Shown: positions 25,980-34,044 of the stretch, piece by piece
How positions within the stretch are numbered: position 1 is the first letter of the stretch
Layout: each line of letters opens with the position of its first letter
Assembly (NCBI GenBank): GCA_025362135.1
Contig: JANYHZ010000020.1
Coordinates: 38,013 to 102,012, forward strand
Direction of reading: 5' to 3'
Source: Betaproteobacteria bacterium
GTDB taxonomy: Bacteria; Pseudomonadota; Gammaproteobacteria; Burkholderiales; Usitatibacteraceae
DNA length: 64,000 nt
Notes under the pieces: generated by a model
What the model was told of the DNA's origin: nothing
The model's database searches: none
What the model saw: the letters and a program-made list of their open reading frames with translations, nothing else
Position numbers and translations under genes: made by a program

Positions 25980-27431
25980 TCAGACCAGAATCACATCGAA
26001 TTGTTCCTGGGTATATGCCGTTTCAACCGATAGCGAAATCGGCTTCTTGATGAAGTCCTCCAGCATCGTCATGCCCTGCGACTCTTCGTCGAGAAAACGA
26101 TCAATTACTGTCTGCGAAGCGAGGATGCGAAATTCTTTCGCGTCAAACTGACGCGCGGAGCGCATGATTTCCCGCAGAATTTCATAGCACACGGTCTGCG
26201 CCGATTTAATTTCGCCGCGCCCGGTGCAGGTGGGGCACGGCTCGCACAAGATATGCGCCAGGCTCTCGCGCGTACGTTTTCTGGTCATTTCAACCAGACC
26301 GAGCTGGGTGAAGCCGTTTACCGTTACACGGGTACGGTCGCGCGAAAGCGCCTTGCGGAATTCGGCGAGGACGGCGTTCTTGTGTTCCTCGCTGTCCATG
26401 TCGATGAAGTCGACGATGATGATGCCGCCCAGATTGCGCAATCGCAGCTGCCGCGCGATTGCCTGTGTGGCCTCGAGATTGGTTTTAAAAATAGTGTCAT
26501 CGAAACTGCGGCCTGACACAAACGCGCCCGTGTTCACGTCGACCGTGACGAGCGCCTCGGTTTGGTCGATGATGACGTAGCCGCCGGATTTCAAGTCGAC
26601 GCGACGTTTCAGGCCACGTTCGATTTCGTCTTCGACGCCAAACAGGTCGAACAAGGGGCGTTCGCCGCCATATTGTTCAAGCACGGCCAGCGATTGCCTG
26701 GTGTAGCGTTCTGCGAAATCCAGCATTCGCGCGTGCGTTTCTCTCGAATCCACGACGATACGTTCCGTTTCGCGCGTGACGAGATCGCGTAACACCCGTA
26801 AGGACAAATCGAGATCCTGATACAACAGCATTTGCGGAGGTGCGGTCTTGGCTGCAGTCGAGATGCCGCGCCAGAGTTTGATCAGATACTCGATATCAGC
26901 CGTGAGCTCTTCATCCGTCGCGGACTCAGCCACAGTGCGTACGATAAATCCACCGGTCTCGCCCGCCGGCATCAATGCGTGTACTTTTTCACGCAAATGC
27001 TCCCGCTCGACCTCGTCTTCAATGCGTTGCGAAATACCGATGTGCTGGTCTCCTGGCAAATACACGAGCAAGCGGCCTGCGATGGAGACTTGCGTCGAGA
27101 GACGTGCGCCTTTACTGCCGATCGGGTCCTTGATGACCTGCACCAGCAGAGTCTGTCCTTCCTGCAAAAGTTTTTCAATCGGCTTTTGTTCAGCGCTTTT
27201 ATTGGAAGCCCAGATGTCGGCGACATGCAGAAACGCCGCACGTCCCAGCCCGACCTCGATAAATGCGGACTGCATACCGGGCAGCACGCGTCCGACACGT
27301 CCGAGATAAATGTTGCCAACCAGGCCGCGATTGGAGCCACGCTCAACGAGCAATTCCTGCACCGCGCCCTGCTCCATGATGGCAACACGCGTTTCCTGTG
27401 GAGACACGTTGATCAGTATTTGTTCGTTCAT
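25980..27431 (-). CDS. rng: RNase G
   Basis: 483 residues (E. coli RNase G 489). An S1 domain (about 38-125) is followed by the RNase E/G catalytic domain, with VTVDVNTGAFVSGRSFDDTI and GIIIVDFIDMDSEEHK carrying the metal-binding aspartates. The zinc link is CEPCPTCTGRG. It matures 16S rRNA 5' ends and degrades some mRNAs. The RNase E-type C-terminal scaffold is absent. It is last in the minus-strand run, 61 bp after maf. Confidence 0.94.
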   Translation of the reverse strand: MNEQILINVSPQETRVAIMEQGAVQELLVERGSNRGLVGNIYLGRVGRVLPGMQSAFIEVGLGRAAFLHVADIWASNKSAEQKPIEKLLQEGQTLLVQVIKDPIGSKGARLSTQVSIAGRLLVYLPGDQHIGISQRIEDEVEREHLREKVHALMPAGETGGFIVRTVAESATDEELTADIEYLIKLWRGISTAAKTAPPQMLLYQDLDLSLRVLRDLVTRETERIVVDSRETHARMLDFAERYTRQSLAVLEQYGGERPLFDLFGVEDEIERGLKRRVDLKSGGYVIIDQTEALVTVDVNTGAFVSGRSFDDTIFKTNLEATQAIARQLRLRNLGGIIIVDFIDMDSEEHKNAVLAEFRKALSRDRTRVTVNGFTQLGLVEMTRKRTRESLAHILCEPCPTCTGRGEIKSAQTVCYEILREIMRSARQFDAKEFRILASQTVIDRFLDEESQGMTMLEDFIKKPISLSVETAYTQEQFDVILV

Positions 27432-27492
27432 CTCGCACAGTCGTTGGGTTTTGTTACCAATTCAGCGGCACAGCAACGGCGACCGTGTCGCG

Positions 27493-28116
27493 CTAAATAT
27501 GCAGGCCGCATTGTCGCAGTAGCGCTGTTGTCTCGTAAAGTGGTAAGCCCATCACGCCCGAGTAACTGCCCGAGAGCTTCACGATGAACCTGGCGGCAAG
27601 ACCTTGCACGGCGTATCCGCCCGCCTTGTCCATCGGTTCACCGGAATCAACATAGCGCCTGATTTCTTCATCCGTTAGCGGCGCGAAAGCGACGAAACTC
27701 GTTGATAGCGCATGTTTCACTTCCCCATTGGCTACCACGGCGATGGCGGTGAGTACCTGGTGCGATTCGCCTGCAAGTCGTTTCAGCATGCGCACTGCGT
27801 CGCCGCGATCAACGGGCTTACCCAATACGTCGCCATCGATCGTGACCGTCGTGTCAGCAGTGAGAATCGGCCGAAGCGGCAGCCTGCGCTCGCGCATTGC
27901 TTTTGTGGCCATCGCCGCCTTCAGCAGCACGATGCGCTGAACGTACGCGTGAGCCGATTCGTCGCGCAAGGGCACTTCGTCGACATCGACACGGGGCGAT
28001 TGCTCACGCATCATCAGCAATTCAAACTGAACGCCGATCTGCTTTAGCAGTTCGCGGCGACGCGGGCTTTTTGATGCCAGATAAATGATGTTGGTCGGTT
28101 GTGCCATATCGATCAT
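27493..28116 (-). CDS. maf: Maf/YhdE-family nucleoside triphosphate pyrophosphatase
   Basis: 207 residues. The Maf signature is [20 protein letters not shown]; the catalytic block [17 protein letters not shown] and the C-terminal [20 protein letters not shown] are intact. YhdE-type Maf proteins hydrolyse dTTP and UTP or modified analogues and protect against misincorporation. I place the start at ATG 28116, which overlaps the rlmH stop (TGATGA); an ATG at 28107 ([10 protein letters not shown]) is an alternative. Confidence 0.92.
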   Translation of the reverse strand: MIDMAQPTNIIYLASKSPRRRELLKQIGVQFELLMMREQSPRVDVDEVPLRDESAHAYVQRIVLLKAAMATKAMRERRLPLRPILTADTTVTIDGDVLGKPVDRGDAVRMLKRLAGESHQVLTAIAVVANGEVKHALSTSFVAFAPLTDEEIRRYVDSGEPMDKAGGYAVQGLAARFIVKLSGSYSGVMGLPLYETTALLRQCGLHI

Positions 28117-28583
28117 CAATCGCGGTGGTATGGATGGTTTTGGGTGATCGACCACGCGCGGTATAACTGTTCTGCCAGCATCACCCGCACCAGTCCATGA
28201 GGCAGTGTACAGCCGGACAACGAAAATTGCCTCGAAGCCGACTGTTTGACTGAGACATGAAGTCCATCGGCGCTGCCGATGATGAAGCAAGGGCTGATGC
28301 CCTCGCGCATCCAGGTCGTCAACATCTGCGCCAGATCACGCGTGGTCATTGGTTCGCCGCGTTCGTCGAGCACGAGGCGCTCCGCCTGCCGTGGGATCGC
28401 CGCTTCAAGGCGAACGGCTTCGCTTTTCAGCAGGACATCAACCGATTTGCCAGTGCGGTCATCCGGTTTCAGCTCAAGCATTTCGATGCGCGCCTCAGTT
28501 GGCATGCGTTTGGTGTATTCCTCGAAGCCGGTCTGCACCCAGGCCGGCATTTTGTGGCCCAGGGCAACAATGGTGAGCTTCAA
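28116..28583 (-). CDS. rlmH: RlmH, 23S rRNA pseudouridine-1915 N3-methyltransferase
   Basis: 155 residues, the exact size of E. coli RlmH. The SPOUT fold motifs are [20 protein letters not shown], the knot region [12 protein letters not shown] and the C-terminal [20 protein letters not shown] with NHPYHRD at the very end. It methylates pseudouridine 1915 in helix 69. It is flanked by rsfS and maf, the usual order. A 64-bp palindromic element separates it from rsfS. Confidence 0.96.
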   Translation of the reverse strand: MKLTIVALGHKMPAWVQTGFEEYTKRMPTEARIEMLELKPDDRTGKSVDVLLKSEAVRLEAAIPRQAERLVLDERGEPMTTRDLAQMLTTWMREGISPCFIIGSADGLHVSVKQSASRQFSLSGCTLPHGLVRVMLAEQLYRAWSITQNHPYHRD

Positions 28584-28606
28584 AATTCAGCACAGCAGCG
28601 TGGCAA

Positions 28607-28670
28607 AACACTAGCACTGGTGCGGACATCAAGGCATTTTTGCCTCAAACACCGCGCCAGTGCTAGTGTT
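28607..28670 (+). repeat. 64-bp palindromic element, copy 3 (rsfS-rlmH)
   Basis: Left arm AACACTAGCACTGGTGCGG (28607-28625), 26-nt loop, right arm CCGCGCCAGTGCTAGTGTT (28652-28670); 18 of 19 positions pair. The loop has an inner hairpin AGGCATTTTTGCCT. The right arm is followed by CTGATTTTTTTT. It lies in the 127-bp gap between rsfS and rlmH. Confidence 0.9.
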
Positions 28671-28710
28671 CTGATTTTTTTTGAGCCCACGCCAACAAGG
28701 GTTGCGGATA

Positions 28711-29469
28711 TCAATTCGTCGCCGCCTTCCGGCGGGTAACTGCGGGCTTCTTCGCGGCAGTCGCTTTTACGACGGACTTCTTGGCAACCGGCTTCTTCGA
28801 AGCAGGTTTCTTGGTGACCGGCTTTTTCGCGACCGGTTTTTTGATCGCCGGCTTTTTCAAAGTCAGCTTTGTTGTCTTCGGTGTTGTCGGCTTCTTCGCA
28901 ACTGTTTTCTTTACCGTAGTTTTTGTCGCGAGTGGTTTCTTGACGATCACGGTATTCGCCGCGACTTTTTTTGCGAGGGCACCCGACGCTTTTATCGCCA
29001 CAGTCTTCGTTGCAAGCGTTGTTTTTTTCCTGGCCGTAACTTTGGCCTTCACCGTCTTGGCGGTTTTAGTCTTGACGACAGTTTTCGGCGCGACCCTGGC
29101 AGTTGCCGTTGCGCGCGCGACGGGCTTTGGCTTGGGAAACTCCAGACTTCCTTCGCCCCATAACTCCTCCAGTTCGTAGAGTTCGCGCATGGCAGGCTGC
29201 ATGATATGAACGACGATGTCGCCACAATCGACCAGGACCCACTCACCGGATTGCTCACCCTCAATGCCGTAGATCCAGCCACCATATTCCTTTACTTTAT
29301 CCATCACGTTTTTCGCCAGCGCTTTGGTCTGCCGCGTCGAATCTGCGCTGGCCACGGCGATGTAGTCGAAAACAGAAGTAAGTTTGGAAACGTTAATCAG
29401 TTTGATGTCGCGCGCTTTAATGTCTTCAAGCGCATCGATGACGATGGTCGTCAGTTTTTTGGTAGCCAA
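28711..29469 (-). CDS. rsfS: RsfS ribosomal silencing factor with long Lys/Ala tail
   Basis: 252 residues, more than twice the usual length (about 105-120). Residues 1-112 form the DUF143/RsfS domain (VIDALEDIKARDIKLINVSK, IYGIEGEQSGEWVLVDCGDI, VVHIMQPAMRELYELEELWG). It binds L14 and blocks subunit joining in starvation. Residues about 113-252 form a Lys/Ala/Thr/Val/Pro-rich repetitive tail (KKPVAKKPVTKKPASKKPV) like histone H1/AlgP tails, likely disordered and nucleic-acid binding. It is 7 bp upstream of the nadD end in the same run. Confidence 0.9.
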   Translation of the reverse strand: MATKKLTTIVIDALEDIKARDIKLINVSKLTSVFDYIAVASADSTRQTKALAKNVMDKVKEYGGWIYGIEGEQSGEWVLVDCGDIVVHIMQPAMRELYELEELWGEGSLEFPKPKPVARATATARVAPKTVVKTKTAKTVKAKVTARKKTTLATKTVAIKASGALAKKVAANTVIVKKPLATKTTVKKTVAKKPTTPKTTKLTLKKPAIKKPVAKKPVTKKPASKKPVAKKSVVKATAAKKPAVTRRKAATN

Positions 29470-29476
29470 CTTATGC

Positions 29477-30139
29477 TCACTCCTTGATTAGATATAACTT
29501 GTGTCGTTCAATATAATCGCAAACGGCATCAGGCGTAAGACCGCGAATGGATTCGCCACGCGCGGTTCGTTCTCTGATCTCCGTCGATGACACCGGTGGT
29601 GGCGACGTCTCCAGAAAGACCACTGCGCCGCTCGGCGACATTTGCGTGTCGAGCAGCCCCGCAAACCGGGGTTCAACTTCTTGCAGAAATTCGCTTGAGC
29701 AATGGGCTGTCGCGAGCTTGTGGGTAGATCGGTCGATTACGGCGAAATGCGTCAAGCCGAACAACTCCCGCCAGCGATGCCAGGTATCGAGCCGTGAAAA
29801 TGCATCGCTGCCAATGAGCCACACCAGACTCGCATCCGCGCCAATTTCGGTGCGCAATTCGAACAGCGTGTCAAATGTGTAGGTGGCACCGGTACGCCAC
29901 AGCTCGCGTTCATCGACCAGAACTTGGAAGTCACCTTGAAAGGCGAGTCTAAGCATAATGCGGCGATGGTCCGCAGAGGCGAGCGGCAACCCGCCTTTTT
30001 GGTATGGATTGCCCGCCGGCAACACCAGTATCTTCTGCAATTCCAGTTGCGCGAAGGCTGTGCGCGCAAGGCCGAGGTGGCCGTAATGCACCGGATCGAA
30101 CGTGCCGCCGAATAACGCAATGGGCTTCAACCCGGGCAA
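29477..30139 (-). CDS. nadD: NadD, nicotinate-nucleotide adenylyltransferase
   Basis: 220 residues. The nucleotidyltransferase signature is ALFGGTFDPVHYGHLGLART (GGTFDPVH and the HxGH motif). SLVWLIGSDAFSRLDTWHRW and the C-terminal ISSTEIR-like SSTEIRERTARGES are also typical. It makes deamido-NAD in NAD biosynthesis. It abuts proA with no gap and precedes rsfS. Confidence 0.94.
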   Translation of the reverse strand: MPGLKPIALFGGTFDPVHYGHLGLARTAFAQLELQKILVLPAGNPYQKGGLPLASADHRRIMLRLAFQGDFQVLVDERELWRTGATYTFDTLFELRTEIGADASLVWLIGSDAFSRLDTWHRWRELFGLTHFAVIDRSTHKLATAHCSSEFLQEVEPRFAGLLDTQMSPSGAVVFLETSPPPVSSTEIRERTARGESIRGLTPDAVCDYIERHKLYLIKE

Positions 30140-31438
30140 CTACTCACGGATCTGCCCGCTGCCGAGCACGATCCATTTTTGCGAAGTAAGGCCTTCGAGT
30201 CCGACCGGCCCGCGCGCGTGCAGCTTATCGGTCGAAATTCCGATCTCAGCACCGAGGCCGTACTCAAAGCCATCAGCAAAACGGGTAGAAGCATTGACAA
30301 GGACCGAGCTGGAATCAACTTCGCGCAAAAAGCGCATGGCCCGCGAGTGGTCTTCAGTAACGATGGCATCGGTATGCTGTGAGCCGTATTTTGCAATATG
30401 CGCGATGGCTTCGTCGATGCCCGCCACCGTTGAAATGGAAACGACAGGCGCGAGATACTCGGTATGAAAATCCTCCTCGGTGGCTTTTTTGAGACCCGTG
30501 AGGCCGATCGCCTCCAGAATTGAACGGCTTCGCGCGTTGCAACGCATCTCGACACCTTTGTCGGCATAGATTCGCCCGATCAGCGGCAACACTTTATCGG
30601 CAATCGCTTCGTCCACAAGCAACGTCTCCATCGTGTTGCAAGGTGAATAGCGTTGCGTCTTGGCGTTGTCAGCAATACGAACCGCTTTGTCGATATCAGC
30701 TGCATCGTCGATATAGACGTGGCAGATGCCGTCGAGGTGCTTGATGACCGGCACCCGCGATTCGTCGGCAATACGCGCCGTGAGGCTCTTGCCGCCACGC
30801 GGAATGATCACATCGATCACCCCTTTCATTTTCAGCATCTCGCCGACCGCCGCGCGATCCGTGGTGTCGATCAATTGCACGCCTGTCTCGGGGAGACCGG
30901 CTGCGCGCAGACCAGCTACAAGACAGCGGTGAATCGCGCGATTCGACTCGAGTGCTTCCGAGCCGCCGCGCAATATGCAGGCGTTACCCGATTTCAAACA
31001 AAGCGCCGCGGCGTCTGCCGTCACGTTTGGGCGCGACTCGTAAATCATGCCGATCACGCCGAGTGGCACGCGCATTTTTCCAACCTGAATACCGGAAGGG
31101 CGAAATTTGAGGTCGCTGATCTCGCCAATCGGGTCGGCGAGTGCTGCGACCTCGCGCAATCCTGCCGCCATCGCAGGAACAGATTTTTCTGTGAGAGTCA
31201 GGCGATCCACAAACGCCGCATCAAAGGCAGCCCGGCGTGCACGCGCAACATCGTTCGCATTGGCGGCAAGAATAGTAACGACGTTTTTCTCAATGTCATT
31301 GGCCGCCGCCAGCAGCGCCGCATTTTTTTCAGCAACACCTGCACGCGCAAGCACTCGCGCCGCAACCTGCGCCGCCGCGCCGAGGCCGTGCATATAGGCC
31401 GGAATATCGTTCAAAACCTTTGCCGCTAAATCATTCAT
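30140..31438 (-). CDS. proA: ProA, gamma-glutamyl phosphate reductase
   Basis: 432 residues, an aldehyde-dehydrogenase-fold enzyme that reduces glutamyl-5-phosphate in proline synthesis. Visible signatures are [34 protein letters not shown] and the catalytic Cys in [20 protein letters not shown]. The C-terminal [11 protein letters not shown]-like block is [20 protein letters not shown]. It stands 13 bp after holA. proC and a second proline step lie in the yggS operon of this window; proB is not seen. Confidence 0.95.
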   Translation of the reverse strand: MNDLAAKVLNDIPAYMHGLGAAAQVAARVLARAGVAEKNAALLAAANDIEKNVVTILAANANDVARARRAAFDAAFVDRLTLTEKSVPAMAAGLREVAALADPIGEISDLKFRPSGIQVGKMRVPLGVIGMIYESRPNVTADAAALCLKSGNACILRGGSEALESNRAIHRCLVAGLRAAGLPETGVQLIDTTDRAAVGEMLKMKGVIDVIIPRGGKSLTARIADESRVPVIKHLDGICHVYIDDAADIDKAVRIADNAKTQRYSPCNTMETLLVDEAIADKVLPLIGRIYADKGVEMRCNARSRSILEAIGLTGLKKATEEDFHTEYLAPVVSISTVAGIDEAIAHIAKYGSQHTDAIVTEDHSRAMRFLREVDSSSVLVNASTRFADGFEYGLGAEIGISTDKLHARGPVGLEGLTSQKWIVLGSGQIRE

Positions 31439-31451
31439 CTTTTCGTCCTGA

Positions 31452-32447
31452 CTACGCCGCTTTCATCAGCGCGGTGCCGGCAAGGCCGGCGGCCAACGTG
31501 CTGAGCGCATCCCACGGATCGCGTTGATCCAGCCCCTTGATCATGCGGTCAATTTTGGCCGCCTGCAAGAGCAGCGCGTAGATCGATTTCGCGCTATGCC
31601 GTCGCGCAATACGCTCCATCCCACGCGCCTTGGATGGCTGTGGCGGACGACCGGAACGCGTGACCCCCCGCACGCGCGCCAGCATCCTGATTTCGTTCGC
31701 CAGCACCCACAGAATCAACGGTGGCGCTTCACCCTCGGCCTTCAACCCATCGAGCATTCGCTGAATACGCGCAATGTCGCCGTCGTGGATCGCAGCCACA
31801 AGCTGAAATGGATTGAAGCGCGACACATTGGCCACACTATCTTCAAGTACCTTCAGCGAGATTTCGCCTGGTGGGCACAATAGCGCGAGTTTCTTAATCT
31901 CCTGTTGAGCCGCAAGCAAATTGCCCTCGACCCGATCCGCCAGAAATTCGAGCCCTTCCTCGTCTACAGATTGTTGCTGCCTGCCGAGCCGCGCCTTCAG
32001 CCATTGCGGCAGACGCGAACGGTCGATTGGAGCGGCTTCAATCATCGTCGCCGCCGCTTCAAGTGCCATGAACCATTTCGTCTGTTTTCCCTGCCAATCA
32101 ATCTCCGGAAGCAGTACCAATGTCACGGTGTCGTCGGGCAGTCGCTCGCAATATTGCGTGATCGCATCCGAGCCGTCCTTGCCGGGCTTACCCGTCGGGA
32201 TCCGCACCTCAAGCAAACGTTGCGTCGCAAACAACGAAAGTGCATTTCCCGCTGAGCGCAACTGTCCCCAATCAAATCCTGTCTGCGCGGTAAACACTTC
32301 GCGTTCGATAAAGCCGGTTTTCCGCGCAAGGTCGCGCAATGCGTCTGCAGCTTCCAGCGCTGCGAGTGGCTCAGCACCGTGAATTGCATAGAGCTTCGCG
32401 AGCGATTTTGGTGGGTGCTCAATAAATTGTTCGGCGGTAACGCGCAT
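31452..32447 (-). CDS. holA: HolA, DNA polymerase III delta subunit
   Basis: 331 residues (E. coli 343). The clamp-loader delta subunit opens the beta clamp. The N-terminus reads [20 protein letters not shown] with [20 protein letters not shown]. The middle has [20 protein letters not shown], and [20 protein letters not shown] is typical of the delta C-terminal region. In most betaproteobacteria lptE is directly upstream; here about 1.1 kb of extra DNA intervenes. Confidence 0.92.
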   Translation of the reverse strand: MRVTAEQFIEHPPKSLAKLYAIHGAEPLAALEAADALRDLARKTGFIEREVFTAQTGFDWGQLRSAGNALSLFATQRLLEVRIPTGKPGKDGSDAITQYCERLPDDTVTLVLLPEIDWQGKQTKWFMALEAAATMIEAAPIDRSRLPQWLKARLGRQQQSVDEEGLEFLADRVEGNLLAAQQEIKKLALLCPPGEISLKVLEDSVANVSRFNPFQLVAAIHDGDIARIQRMLDGLKAEGEAPPLILWVLANEIRMLARVRGVTRSGRPPQPSKARGMERIARRHSAKSIYALLLQAAKIDRMIKGLDQRDPWDALSTLAAGLAGTALMKAA

Positions 32448-32488
32448 CTTGCCTTCGCAATTGGAAATCGGATTGGGTCTGAGTCTGA

Positions 32489-32713
32489 CCGCGAACCATC
32501 AGCGGGCGTCGCGGACACCAGCTTTGGTCATGCCAGCCGAAGGACTACAACGCATCGTGTACGCCCACCCAGGCGATGGGCACTTATTGTACCCGGACGG
32601 GTGTCGCACAGACGTACTTGGCTAACGGCAATGTGGCCGCAGGCCATGCGGGAACATTCGCGAGCGGTTCCTGCGCTGGCTCACAAGCGCGTACGCTTTC
32701 GGTCACCTATTGA
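32489..32713 (+). pseudogene. possible remnant of a Cys-rich secreted protein
   Basis: On the plus strand a frame stays open for 74 codons after an in-frame TGA (32486-32488) and ends at TGA 32711-32713. It reads HQLWSCQPKDYNASCTPTQA, then MGTYCTRTGVAQTYLANGNV, AAGHAGTFASGSC, and ends RTLSVTY. The Cys/Gly/Thr/Asn-rich composition looks like the end of a secreted protein rather than random DNA. No start codon or ribosome-binding site is present. It fills the holA-proximal part of the segment that separates lptE and holA. A chance frame is possible. Confidence 0.3.
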
Positions 32714-32764
32714 CCGTAGGGTGAAAACAAGCTCGGTGGAAACGCTCCGTGAACAGCCTGTGAC

Positions 32765-33325
32765 TCACATCGGGGCCAACGAAAATACCAGTGCCACCGG
32801 CCAGCGATAGTCTCCGCTACGCACCTGTGGAGCCAGGTGAAAGCGATAGTCGATTGGAACCAATTTGTTCGTTGCGAGCCCGGATCTGACGCGCATGCTG
32901 CCGGAGCCCATTGTTGCGTTTAGCTGTTGACTCGAAATTCGGACCTCGATGCGCGATAGCAGTCGGGAATCATAGCTCGCGTTAAGTTGGACGCCATCGC
33001 GATTGTTGCTGGTGAGCTTCACCGAGGTAGCACCCTCGACGTCGATGTAGCCTTGAGCGACGTGCCGTTCTTCGATAAAAAAGCGCTTGGGCTGCGTGAC
33101 GACCGTGACACGGATAACGGCGGGGATGACAATGCGAACCTGGACAGAGGCCGCAGCGCTGGAGACACCTGTCCTGCTATCCGCGAAACTACGCATGGGC
33201 ATTGCAAGGAGGGCGAAGCTTACGACGAATAAAGTCCGGGGCGCAGCCGCGAACGGGCGCGATTTTGCCACACCCCGCACGTCACACTGCATCGCACCCT
33301 GGAAGCTCTTTGGAAGATCACCCAT
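32765..33325 (-). CDS. exported protein of unknown function
   Basis: 186 residues from ATG 33325. A hydrophobic signal segment (RTLFVVSFALLAMPMRSFA) occurs at about residues 31-49, after a basic leader that is long for a signal peptide, so the true start may be further in. The mature part is strand-rich: VQVRIVIPAVIRVTVVTQPK, VEGATSVKLTSNNRDGVQLN, and YDSRLLSRIEVRISSQQLNA. It ends VRSGDYRWPVALVFSLAPM. This resembles beta-sandwich surface or pilus-like domains, but I cannot name a family. It lies in the insert between lptE and holA. Confidence 0.6.
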   Translation of the reverse strand: MGDLPKSFQGAMQCDVRGVAKSRPFAAAPRTLFVVSFALLAMPMRSFADSRTGVSSAAASVQVRIVIPAVIRVTVVTQPKRFFIEERHVAQGYIDVEGATSVKLTSNNRDGVQLNASYDSRLLSRIEVRISSQQLNATMGSGSMRVRSGLATNKLVPIDYRFHLAPQVRSGDYRWPVALVFSLAPM

Positions 33326-33337
33326 GCCCACTCTTAA

Positions 33338-33351
33338 TTAACACATGTTAA
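33338..33351. promoter_or_regulatory. short palindrome upstream of exported protein gene
   Basis: TTAACACATGTTAA has perfect 6-bp arms (TTAACA/TGTTAA) around a 2-bp centre, in an unusually A/T-rich stretch 13 bp upstream of ATG 33325. It could be an operator or part of the promoter. The remaining sequence to 33546 shows no gene. Confidence 0.35.
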
Positions 33352-33546
33352 TACTTTACACCTGTTTTGTGAATTTAGGTGCTACATGTGCAGATGGGTT
33401 CGGTGCCTCGCTCCGCGTGTTATCGGCCGATATGCACCAGCGCAGACCGAATGCGCCTGATGAACTTGGTACTTCAGCCTCGACCGACCACCAACATCGC
33501 GTGAAACGACTTTTTGCGGCAAGTCCGGTTCATCAGAAGCCTTAGA

Positions 33547-34044
33547 CTAGGCCGGACGTTTAATGGCTGTCATCCGCCGTAATATTTGTGCGACCGCATC
33601 GCGCTCCATGTCCTGATAGAGCAACGCCTCCTCCTGCTGCTTGGCGATGATGCGTGAATCGTCGTAGCTGAGAATGCGCGAGAGTTGAATCTCGCTGGTA
33701 GGAATGACGACACCGTTCTTGGCGTCGATCAACTGGTAGACGACGCGAAGTTTCAGTTCGTACTCGCGCACCCGGCCCGCGCCAGATAGCGAAAGAATCT
33801 GACGGTCGCGTCTGTCCTCAATGATGTTCAATTGCGCGTCAGCATCTTTCGCGCTCGGCATCAATTTCGTGGGAATGTTGGCCAGTTCGCGTCGGAGTTC
33901 GGTAGCAACTACTGACCCGCCGGGGGCAGACACGAAAACGCTCGAAAAAGGCAGCATGTACTGGCCTCGCAGTTGAAAGCCGCATGCGGATAACTGTGCG
34001 ACCCAGAGCACGCCTGCTACCGAAAAGACGCGTCGAGAAATCAT
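33547..34044 (-). CDS. lptE: LptE, LPS-assembly lipoprotein
   Basis: 165 residues. The signal peptide ends with lipobox LSAC (Cys21), followed by GFQLRGQYMLPFSSVFVSAP, the standard LptE opening. The rest has the alpha/beta fold of RlpB: LRRELANIPTKLMPSAKDAD and REYELKLRVVYQLIDAKNGV. It plugs the LptD barrel and helps deliver LPS to the outer membrane. It directly abuts leuS. Its usual downstream partner holA is displaced. Confidence 0.9.
   Translation of the reverse strand: MISRRVFSVAGVLWVAQLSACGFQLRGQYMLPFSSVFVSAPGGSVVATELRRELANIPTKLMPSAKDADAQLNIIEDRRDRQILSLSGAGRVREYELKLRVVYQLIDAKNGVVIPTSEIQLSRILSYDDSRIIAKQQEEALLYQDMERDAVAQILRRMTAIKRPA

Noticed and set aside
26832-27587. 251-codon frame antisense to rng and maf
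   Set aside because: It spans two real genes and their gap on the opposite strand with no protein signature.
28681-29179. Phe/Leu/Val-rich frames opposite the RsfS tail
   Set aside because: They are complements of the Lys/Ala codon repeats, not membrane proteins.
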